Below, piece after piece: positions 13,501 to 25,500 of a stretch of 64,000 nt of DNA. The notes beneath the pieces are model-generated. The model ran no database searches. It was given only the letters and a program-made list of their open reading frames with translations, and had not been told where the DNA came from. The translations under genes and the position numbers were made by a program. Origin of the DNA: Monodelphis domestica (taxonomy: Eukaryota > Chordata > Mammalia > Didelphimorphia > Didelphidae); assembly GCF_027887165.1 (NCBI RefSeq), contig NC_077228.1, positions 384,624,456 to 384,688,455 of the forward strand, given 5' to 3'. Every line of letters begins with the position of its first letter. Position 1 is the stretch's first letter.

Positions 13501-16500
13501 AAATAGTTTAATATGTAGCCACCTCCAAGCCTGCCATACTGATTAGAGCTCTCTCGAGACAGCAACAAACTATAGAACAGCGGGCTAAGGGCTCATGTGT
13601 AGAAACATAGACTGGACACTATCACCAATGATCTTTGCTGTGAGCTTGGGCAAATTGGGGACCCCTGCTCTCTGGAATTTCTGAGCTATTTCCTCACTGG
13701 GTAGATGTGTGACATTATTGGTACCAATCTAAAGGAACAAATGATCAAATGAGATGCAGACCCATAACTACTGAATTGAGGACACCAGGATGCCAAATTT
13801 AGAGAGCACCGCCAGTACTTGTGTTCTTTCTGCAAAGTAGAAACAATGAAACTTAGTACCTAGTTAAGAAAAAATAGTTAAAATAGGGAATTATCCATCT
13901 TCTCACCCACTCCAATGGAGGGCATGACTTGTGGTACTAGTCCCAATGTAAACATTTCTTTTTATAGATCTAGTTATTCTTCAGAAGTAGGAGGCAAAAT
14001 CTTATTCAAGCAAATAAAAAAGAGACAAAAGTAAAAAAAATAATTGATACTAGGCATACGATATTCATGCTAAAATCTGAGTTTTCTTCCCTTTTCATTC
14101 TTAAACAATAAACAGATACAAGGTTCACTGACTTAATTCTTTACTAATCATATCATTTTCCACTCCTATGTTTGGACTGTAATTGTTATTTGTTTTTCCT
14201 GAATTTAATTAGGTTTAAGGAGTAAAGATTTGACTACTGTGTGTTCTATAAATAGTGATAACATTTATGTAATACAAATAAACTAGAGGAATTATGTGCT
14301 TTTTTTCCCCAAGGGAAAATACTGAGGTGAACAAAACATATTAATCATCAGCTATAATAAAATATTATTTATACTAAATACTGATCATTAATGTCCTAGA
14401 TATTATAGGTAGTTATTTCCCCTTACATTTATGGTTTCATATTTAAACACTTGGACAATGTATTTCAAAACCAAAAAGATTATGCCATAGATAGGAAGAT
14501 TCGAATGTTTGGTATGTGATTTGCTGTGGTACGTTTACCCCTTGACCAATAAATGGTTTAGTTTTTGTAGCTTTTTCTTCCCAACATTTGTAACTTTCCT
14601 AAAAGAAACAATAATTAATTTCAGGTACTAATTGAATCACTGAATCCAACCAGTTATGATAATGCATCAATGTTAACACGGGGAGAGGTCTCTAGTAAAA
14701 TGCTCTGGGCATTTCACATTGATTCTGAGCAGTTCAACATGTTTACCAATGATTTGTACGAAGAAATAGATGTGTTGCATTCAAGCGGGGTGGCCAGCCT
14801 CACACCTCACACCATCCACAGTGTAGCATCTTGTACCTCTAGCTATATTCTTATCCTTTTATTTTCTGGGCAGGTTTATTTACTCCAATTTACTCTCACC
14901 ATGGCAAAGTCTATGTTTCAGAGGACTACCACTTTGTGGTTACAGTCAAGTTTTCTCAAAGTCAGAATATTCCTATTAATAAGGAATGCATCTCCCCTAC
15001 ACATCCCTTTAACTCTTGAGCCTCTACTGATGCATTTCTCTTTCTGCATACTCACAATGATAACACTTTTAGGTCTTAAACAGAACAATTTATACATTGA
15101 TGAGGCAAAAGAAATAATTATGACACCCACAGACACTCATGTATTAAACAATAGCATGAATGATAACTACATCACAATAGATGCATAAATCTGGGTTATG
15201 CATATCCTCTTATCAACGAACTCCGTATCTATGGGAGAGAGTGAGCATACACTTACTGGAACTCATCAGGGAAGCATACTAGAGAGGGAAAACCATGTGC
15301 TCATAACTCAGGACTTTCAGACTTTTGATGTTATTGGTTCATTCAGGAATATCTGCACCTCTTGGAACTGCTTCTCAGGTTATGCGTTCTGGTGTCTGCT
15401 GGTTGTCACCATTTTTCAGTAGGATAAATTTTCTCTTCTAGATTTGAACTTGATCTAGTATTTACAAGCTTTTTCAACTTACAATCACCCTTGAGAAGTT
15501 TGATAGCAGTTACTCTTAGCCAAAGAACTAGTTATCTATCAGTCTGCTGTTTGTGAGCCAAACAAACAGGGTGTTGAGTTGTCTAGTTTAACAGTACTCA
15601 CAGCAAATAGCTCAAGATGACTCTATGAGAAAGGCAGATAGACCTAATCAGCTCCTTATTCACCAGCATTATGTATTAGCAAATTAACCCAATCAGCAAA
15701 GTGGCTGAAAAATCTTTCACTTTTTTCCCTTTTGTCATAAAACCAGATGGGGGCAGCAAATGGCAACAAGTGTATCAGATGTCCTATCTCTCATACTTGA
15801 AGTGATAGTGAAATATAGTTTCTGAAATTGAAGCTATCCAGTTAGATTGTGCTTCTCTTCACCAGTGAAGAATCATGTGGCTGAAGCCTTCTATCTACTG
15901 TCCTCTGGATGCAGCTACTTAATAAAAATCTCAGACAAAGCTGCTTTTGATTTCCTGCTGGTTCTTGAACTTTCAAGATTCTTTCTCCTTCCGTCTCATT
16001 TTCCTATCTCTGATATATCAGTGGCTTAGATAAGAGTCCCTCCCCCCCCATCTTCAATGACTCACCTTTTACCAAAATGCTAAAACCACAAATGTCCTAA
16101 GAAATCAATGTTAAAGATCAAAATTCAGACATTATATGATCTTTGTCTCTCTGCCTGCCTGCCTGCCTGCCTGTATGCCTTTAATTTTCCCTCTGAGGTC
16201 GTAAAGCAACCTCTATGAAAATGTTCTAGCTCTAGGTTCTTTACATATCTTTCCATCTCATTTTGTGACCTCAAGACTGTACTTACAAAGTACTTGTTTG
16301 TACTTATACTTCAGTTTATGATAAATAAAAGTTCTTTCTTACAAAAAAGGAATTACCCTACAGCATTTACAAAGCAATTGAGTCATTATATTTATGTCAT
16401 GGTTTATTTTCTGGTCCAAACTGATCAAATTCCATCTGAAAACTATTTCTTCATATACATATTCAAAGAGTTTTTGTCAAACCAAGGTTCTTTTCCTACT

Positions 16501-19500
16501 CCTTTCAAGCATCAAAATATTTCTTTATGGAAAAGTCAATAATATCTTATATCCTTTACCAGTTGGTATAACTTCTTTTGAGAAAGTTCTTTTTTTAAAA
16601 ATTTCCTTTAAATAAAAATAAAGATTCCTTTGGCTCTTCGAAGTCCTGATTTCTATAAACTGCTACACGAGGATGCTTGGTCTGGGGTTTTAAAAACTGA
16701 ATTTAAATACTAAAGTACAAGTGTATTCACTTGTGGGTACCTGGGCATTCCAAGTTGAGGTCAAATATCTTATTTTCCTTTCAAAGGCTTGATTATTGTT
16801 TTGAACTTTTGTCCCTTGAAAGGGAGCACTCGAGTTGAGATTTGAAGAAAACCAGGAATTATCCTGGCATAGGGAGCTGAGGAGGAGCAGCATTTTAGGT
16901 ATAGGGGGCAATGTACTCTCCAGAGGTAGGAGATTAGTGTAAGCCAGAATGACTGAATTGTTGCATGGTGGGGTGTTATATGTAAGAATAGAGTGAAAGG
17001 AAAAGGGTTGTCAGTGAAGAGTTTTAAATGTCTACTTGAATTTATATTTGATCCTAGAGGTAATAGGTAGTCATTGGCATTCATAAATTGCTTGAGGGCA
17101 GAGGAGGGAGGCAGAAAGGGAAATAAGGTGATTGACTAGACCTTAGCTTTTGTTATGAGAATAAATTGCAATAATGCATATAAAGTGCTTTGCAAACCTT
17201 TAAACACTGTATATATGTTTTTATTCCAAACTTTTATTCTGAATTATTAAGCAAAGAGTGTTTAATAGATGCTTGCTAACTTGACTTACCACACTGGAAA
17301 GGTTTCAAGTATGGACTGATGATGGAGAGTCAGCAGGGGACTAAGTGTGGAAGGGCTTATTGTCAGAAAGTTGGACAACAGATAATGAATTATTTTGGCC
17401 ACAGCAAGTCATAAAGACTGTTTATCACAGCAGAAGGGATATGTGATCTGTGCTGGTGGAAAGAGAGTATATATCTTCTCTGATGTGTTTTCAACCTTCT
17501 GAAAGGTATGTTCTATCAAGTATGTTCTATCTCAAGACATACAAATAAAGCCAAAAATATTGCTGGAAATATTAGACAAAATTGCTTTCATTTTTAAAAG
17601 ATACAAATTACTTTCTCTTCCTTATGCATGTATTTAAGAAAATAAGAGAGAGTTTCAGTATCTGATTAAATTTTTATTTGGATTCCTTCCGACTCAACAT
17701 GCTTTTAGAAGAGAAAGCAAGGAAAAACAGATTACATATATATCTTATAGCTTATTTACATTTTTGAGATAGCATAGTAGATAGAGCATTGAACTTGAGA
17801 AGAACTATATTCCAATCTTGCCTGAACACTTACTGGCAGCTGTGTGACTGTAGGCAAGTCATTCAGTCTCTCTGAACCTCATGTGATTATACATGTGATT
17901 AACTATAGGAGTTATTAGTAGGCTCTCAGTATTTTGTGAGGGCGGTTCATGATTCAGAGAGAAATTGAGTACAAAAAGAGATAACAGTTCCTTGCTGAAA
18001 CTCAGCCAACAGACAAGGGACAAAACTCAATCGGGGAATCCAGAATTGAACTTTTGCCACAAGCAGACAGATTATCAATATGATTGAGACCATGGGTCAC
18101 TCATTGGCCCTAGAGGAAGCATATTCTTTTAATGAGAAGAGCACTGGAAGGTAACTTTCTGAATCTATCTCTTAATTTCTCATTTTATATAACCACCCCC
18201 ATATTTGAAGATAAACTAGAATAAATATGACAACCATCTTGGAAACTACTCAACTATATTTCTCTTTAAAAAATTATACCTTTCTTAGAGCAGTGAGATA
18301 ATAGATAGCGTTGTGGCCTCAAAGCCAAGATGACTTAAGATTAAGTTTTATCACTGTCACACACAGGTTAGGTAACACTGGGCAAGTCAATCTCAATGCT
18401 TTAGGCAGTTCTTAAGATTGCAGAAAAGATGCCTACCACTCCATTGGTAGAGGGTGCTTCCTCACATAGGAGTTCACAATACTAATGAAATTGTAGGGCT
18501 AGTCCTTGCCCCTATTCATATATCACTTTTAATCCTTAGAGGAAAAGCAGAACTCTAAGATAACTGTAGGTTATTCAGCTGTGCAAATATATCTCTTTCA
18601 TTGAATGGGAAAGGAGAAAGGACCAGAGAAACTCAGAATATAAAGAAGCAAAGAAGAAAAACAGAAGCAATAATAACAGTGAAGTAATTGAATTGGACAT
18701 ACCTCCCAGGGATGAAATGCAGTTGGATTCTGGCAATTTCGGTCTCTGCATTGATCCCGAATGGCATAAGCAAGAGCAGATATGGCAAGTTGAAGACTGT
18801 GGACAGGACCTGGCTCAGCATTATCCAATAAGAAGTTATTTCTCAGGGAGAAGTTGCTTTCTACTATCTTGTAGGCCCAATTTCCCTGGGAATGGTTGGC
18901 AATACAATAATTCAAATCACTGTCCTTAACATGTGAACAAGATGACAAGAGCATGATATATTCACTTAATAGCTTGTTTTTTTCATTAGATAAGAGGTGT
19001 ATATTTTGGAGGAAGTCATGGAAAGAGGACATATTTCCACTTTTAAATGCAAACCCTACCACCTTGCCAATGCGTTTGACATTTGGAATGGTACTTATCT
19101 TGACAGCTGCTGACCAGGTATCGCTGGCAATCCAGACCTTATTTATATTCCTCTGGATGGCCTTATTAAAGAGGTCAAACACATGGAACTGCCTCAGAAA
19201 TACTACAATGACATTGACATGGCTTTCCTCCATGATTTTTTCAAGAGTCTGATTGATCTTGACCTCAATGGTACTATCCGAGAGGAAAGCTGGGAGGATC
19301 TCCCTGAATGCAATGCATACATTGTTTGCTGAAGCTTGCATTCCAAATGTGCCAAGTGCCAAACGTCCATAGTCATCATCAGTGGTAATGATGCCAATCC
19401 AGTTCCACCCAGACTTCTGGATCAAGTGTGCCATGGCCTTGGTTTGGTAAAAGTCACTGGGTGCAGTTCGAAAGAAAGAAGGAAAGCGGATCTTATCACT

Positions 19501-22500
19501 TAAGATTTCTGCTGTGGAAGCATGGCTCACCTGAAAGTGGACCAAACAAATCAGTTATAGTGATGGATGGTGAATCCCAAGTGGCTGTTAAATGGACTGA
19601 AACTATGTTAACTTACCCTCATCTTAACTGCTTACCTCTTCTATGGAGGTTCTTTTTTTCCTGACTAAACCCAACCCTCACTGATTGTTCCCTTTTCTGA
19701 ATTTCCACTACAGCCAGAGTCTGGAGACTATAGCATTCAGCACATGATTATCTAATGAAATTTCTGTTTTTTGATCTGTTCTGGCAAGATTATGTGGGCT
19801 AAAACATTGTCCCCAATTAGGTTACAAGTTCCTTTTAACTTCAATTAATCCTTTAATGGAAACTCCATTTTGGATCAGTGTTACAATTAATATTAGCCTA
19901 TTGTCATGGGATCATAGCCTTAGAGCTAGAAAGGACATGATACTCCCCTCATTTTATGAATGAGGAAACTGAGCCCAGAGAGATTAAATAATTTGCCTGG
20001 AATCTTCTAGGTGTGTGTGATTGAGTTGGGATTATGTCCCAGGACTTTTGCTCCAAATCCCCTCTTGTTTCCACTTCACCACATTCCCTCCCATCTTCAC
20101 TACTATATCAATTGCCAGATTTTATTGTCACTCCCTCTTCTGTTTAATTCTGGACTCACCTCATTGTCTGCCTACAATTTCTGACTAAGTTCCATGCATT
20201 GATGAACTGATCAGCTCAAAAGATGATTTATATAAATGGACATCATAGTTTGTATAATAATGATTCCTTTTTTTCTTTGAGGATTGATGGCTGAACTCTT
20301 GAGTGTTTCTCTCATTTAGGACACTCTGCAATATTCTAGAATTTTAAGCAATTAATACATAGCAAATAGTATATAGGTAAATTCGTGATCTATTAGTAGT
20401 TCCTCATACATTTGGACTTTCTGTTAGATATTCTCCATGGTAATAATGAATACTTTTGATGAGCATATGCTTTTAAAAATTTTAAACCCTTATCTTCTTG
20501 CAATCCTAAAACAGAAGAGCTGAAAGGGCTAGGAAATGGGATTTAAGTGACTTGCCCAGGGCCACAAAGTGAGGAAGTGTCTGAGGCCAGAATTTTTTGA
20601 ATCCAGGTTTGGAGCTGTATCTACTGTGCTACCTAGCTGCCCCTATCTGTTTTTCTGTTCTTTACTTCACTTGATATTATTAACCAGAGTACTAGTGGAC
20701 AACAATAGCAAACCCTTATTATGTTTATTAAAGAATTTTGTATGATCATAAAACAAGCATGGGACAAATCTTATTGGAAGTGAGACTTTGCAGCTATGGC
20801 AAATATTTGATGTAGAAAACAAGGGCAAAAGGTTAGAATATAAGCTTATTTCCTAAACTTTACTGAGGAGGAGGTTGGAAACATACAAGCAGTATCTCCT
20901 TATAAGCCCAGAGGGAAAAACAGTGAGGAAGAAAATGAGTTTACAGAAAATTTGGCATAAGACCTAATTATGGCAGTAACTATTTATGGCCAATTATGAC
21001 CAGGACTATTTTAACATGGAATTGCAAGAACAGATGCACTCTCAGCATCTTCTATGTGTAATCTATTTTACATCCATGAATTTTATTGTTCTTTCCTGTT
21101 TTACATTTCATAATTCTATGATCTCTTTACTTCATGCTACTTGGCCTCTTGGATGTGAGAGAAACCTTTGCTATGTGTAATTTCCATAGAGTAGAAGGGA
21201 TTTTAGCTTAGAAGACCCAATTTATGCCCATCATTCTTTACACGGGCAATTTGAGATCCAAACTCATGAAGTGAGACCAAGTCTGCTTGAAAGCAGTCTT
21301 CCAACATTTTACCACATTGTGCAAAGGCAACACAAATACTTTTCTAAACTAATGAGGAACCAGAATTTCCATCCAAAAATTAATTTCAGACTGGTTGGTT
21401 TATTTCCCTAGGTTCTTCACAGGCCCCCTCTCCCTGCTCAAAAGTGAACTACAAATGAATAAAAAAGTATTTATTAAGTGCCCAGTGAGTACATAACATT
21501 GTGTTAATCAATATAGATGCAAATAGAAATGCAAGACAGATTCAGAGAAGACATACCTGTGGAATGAGCTGTAAATTCAACATTCTGGAAACAGCAATAG
21601 TTATTTCTGAGTAACTGGTTCCTATGACGGCTTTAACTCTTGGTGTGTAGTTGGAATAGTTACAATGAAACTCCACGATGTCTTGGGTACAGTTGAATTT
21701 TGAAAGGAACCTCAGTGTGGCTGCTATTGCTATTGTGACTTCAGTGCAAGTGTCATAGATCTCATACCCCAGTTTAACTCCAGGTAACAGTGAGGAATTG
21801 TTGATTATTTCAATGCTGTGTATCATGGCAAGAGCTTGAAGAAATATTGAGATTTCAAAGCTGCCAGAAAATAAGTATTTTAAAAAATAGAACATTACAC
21901 TTTGATAAGCTCTAATGATGCCTCATTTCCCTGAGATCTTTGGGGAATGAAATGCTCTGTATAACAGATAACTGAAGCCTATTTCTTCAAACATTGTTCA
22001 TATGAGTAATTTTTTGTGGAAATATTTCTCTAGTGCACACTCTGACTTATGAAACAGAGATTATAAACTTAGTTTTTTCTTGATGCCTTTGAGGCATCTT
22101 TATGATTGTCTGCCTTTTAATATTTCTTTCGCTTCATAGACACACAACTAAGTTCTAAAGGAAGCTGATGACAGATTGTCAGTTCAAACACTATTAGTTG
22201 CCTCTTCTCATAGCTGTCACTGTGACTGCTCCTCAACCTGAACTCCCATTCTAGTTTGTTGCTCTAATCTTCCTTTTGCTGGAAAAATAGTCAATCAAGT
22301 TCATTCAGAAGTATAGGTTAAATAATAACAATATTGAGCGAGGGAGGACCTAAGACCTTTCATTGAGTAAAGTGTTTAGTTGTCATTTTGATGCTCTGTG
22401 ACAGTTAAGTCTGGGACTCAGAAGGCAATTTCCATTTGTTTAATTATTTCTGATTAGGATGAAGGAAGTATTGAAATAGTTGGCAATTGGGTGTGGAGTC

Positions 22501-25500
22501 TAACTATACCATATGGTTATCCTGAATCTTGCCTTTTCATTTACTAGCAGTGCTTATGTTAAAAAATGTAGTCAGTCTATATTTTTGGTACATCCAGACT
22601 TGAAGCATGATGATAAAATGAACTCATTGTTCATTTTAAAACAAGTTAAATGAGGATTGTATTTGGTCTATAAATCAAGTCCCATAACAGTTTCAGGATT
22701 TTTCTCAAGACATAGTCTTTCATTCTTGCAGACTCTAAGAGGGTTAAAAATTACAGAGAATTTATAATTCAGAAAAATTTGTAATACATATGTGCATATG
22801 TTTATGCATATAAATACAACATAAAACATACAAACTCAGCATATACATTGATGTTACATTTCATGATGTTACATTACATGAACATTTCATCTTTATCTTG
22901 ATGTAAAGTTTCAAGTGCTTCTTCCCTTTAGAGTCAGACATTTTGGCAAAATACCAACTCCTTTCTCTCTCACTGACAGCTAAATATGTCTGCAAACTTT
23001 GACTATTCTTTGGGTACCAAGAAGACACTGGGGAGCTGAGGTCATTCTCTCTGAACTATAGCTGGGAAAAGGTAAGGCAGTCTAGAGAATATCTAGTTTT
23101 TCTTAGGAGACACATTTATATTCTAAGGGAATCTAAATAGTGGGCTAGCAGATCAAAAACTATTTAGAGAGATTAATAAGGAATGACTGCTGATTCTAAA
23201 AACATCCTTAAGGTCTACTTTTCAGTTAGTATTTTTTTTTATTGAGAGAGAAACAGATGGCAGACAGAATTCCGACACTCACAGAATCTTAGGGTTTACT
23301 TAATACAACTTTCATCTGGGAAATCACTCTTCAAAATCCTCAGGAGATGGAAGTGTCATGATATGGCTGATGTATTATATAGTCATAGCTTGAATACTTC
23401 CAAGTGATAGGGCAATTACTATAATTTCCCACTTCATTTAAAATATTTCTAATATTTGAATAAATTCTTTTATATATTGAGTCAAAATTGAATTGCTTCC
23501 CTGAAACTTTTGCCTATCAGCCCTTGATTTACTCACCTCACACCCAAAGAATCCCATAGAATAAGCCCTTTTCCCCCCTATATAAGAGCACTTCAAGTAT
23601 TTGATGAGTTATTCATGTTGGAGGTAATGCTTGGCTTAAGTGATTCTTAGCAAGATTTTACACCTCTCTCTGCAATTGTTCTTCAGGTTAAACATCTCAA
23701 GTTTATCAATGCTCTTTAAATGTGGAAACCAGAGCTGAACTAAATACAACAGAATTGATGTGGTCATGCTACTTTGGCATACTTTAAGCATTATGCTATA
23801 ATTAGATTTCATTAGTTTTTTTAGTTATCCATATTATAATGCTGAAACATATTACATTTTTAAGCATTCAAAGCTTCTGTTATGCCAGACTTGCTATATC
23901 TTATATGTATTTAGTTATTATATAATAAAACCATTATTTCCATTACATGTCATTTTATTAGAATCAACTCATTAATCAAGATCTACCCAATTATTACTTA
24001 GTTATTTGGTAATCATGCTTTTTATGTCTTTATCCAGGTCACTAATTAAAAAAAAAAATTGAACACAATAGGACCAAGGACAGAGCTCTGCTACTAGAGA
24101 TCTCTCAGGTCAGTGCACTTAATTTGCTTTCATTTAGTGTGCAAAGTGTTGTGTCAGGCTTGGGATACAAAAACAAAACAGCCACTACCCTCAAAGAATT
24201 TATATTCTATTCCTTAAGGGAAGGGAGGGAGAGCATTATTGATATACACAAATACTACTAAACATATGCAAAGTAAATGTAAAGCAATTTGGAAAAGGAT
24301 CCTAACTAGAGGTGCAGGAAAGGAAGAGTATGGCACTAGAGAGGAGCCTTGAAGAACCTTGAAGAAAGCTGAGATGACAAGGGACTAGGGTGAGAAATAG
24401 AAGCATTGCAAGCTAGGGAACAGCCTGTTTAAAGATAAAGACAGAGGAGATAGAATGTCATGTATGCAAATAGCAAGTGATTCTATTTAATGGAAATCAA
24501 GGGTGCATGATGAGAAGTCATATGACATCAATTTGGAAAGACAGGTCAAAGCCAGATTATGAAGTTTTAAATGCCAAACAGAGTAATTTCCATTTTATCT
24601 TCAGGTCATTATGCTGTCACTGAAAAGTCTATAAGCATGAGAGTTATTATGATCACATATGAACTTTTAGAAAAGTTATTTTGACAGTTTCGTGGAAGGC
24701 GAATTGGAGAGTAGAGAGATGGGAAACCAGCAGTTCAATTATGAGGCTGTTGTCCACATAAGAGGTGGTTGGTTAGGTTCTGAACTACAGTGGAGGCTAA
24801 ATCAATGAAGAGAAGGGAAAACGGGAGAGATGTTGTGAAAGTAGATTTGGACAAAAAAGATTCAATGTGGGACTGTGGTAGAGAAAGGAAAAGGGAAGAG
24901 TCCGAGGGTGACTTCAAATTTCTTTTCAATTGCCTTCATTGGATTCTTGTCCTTTTATCAAGTATATCCCTTTTCTGTTTCCCTCTGTATCACCCTACGT
25001 GATCTCCTTCAGTCTCATAGCTTTAACCACCATAACTATGTGAAGATACTGGCTCCAACATTTCTTCTGGGACCAGGCACAACACCAGCTAATCAGAAGA
25101 CATCTCCAGCTGTACCTCAATTTCAGCATGCCCCAAATTAAGCTTCTTTTTAACATGTGGTTTCTCCTTTTGATTTCATTCTTTTAGTTAGTAGCATCAT
25201 CATTCCTTCAGACTCTAATGTTCAAAATCTTGGATTATGTTTTACTTTTTAATATTCCTCAACCTCTCATGTTCAAGTAGTCATTGACGCCTGTAAATTC
25301 TAATCCTGTGGTACCTGTTGTATCACTTTGTTGTTATTCAGTTTGTTTCAAAGCTGTCTGATTCTTTGTGACCCCATTTGGGGTTTTCTTAGCAGAGATA
25401 ATGGGGTGGTTTGCCATTTCCTTCCCCAACTCATTTTACAGATGAGAAAACTAAGGCAAACAGATTTAAGTGACTTGCTTCAGGTCACACAGCTAGTAAG

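Larger units (their letters stand above)
12565..18702 (-). other. GPRC6A: GPRC6A intron 3 (6138 bp, phase 0)
   Basis: Donor gtatgt, acceptor tttttgcatag. Contains an L1 reverse-transcriptase fragment (13060-13488), a (CTGC)n microsatellite (16148-16173), an ancient repeat (16830-17110) and SINE remnants at 17146-17280 and 17765-17900. Nothing is recognised in 13500-16140 apart from an unexplained open frame at 14670-15188. Confidence 0.9.
19531..21556 (-). other. GPRC6A: GPRC6A intron 2 (2026 bp, phase 0)
   Basis: Donor gtatgt, acceptor ccactttcag. Contains antisense SINEs at 19918-20090 and 20481-20644 and nothing else that I recognise. Confidence 0.9.

Noticed and set aside
18693..19397. 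Alternative frames over GPRC6A exon 3
   Set aside because: Shadows of the real exon on both strands; only the 315-codon minus frame matches the family.
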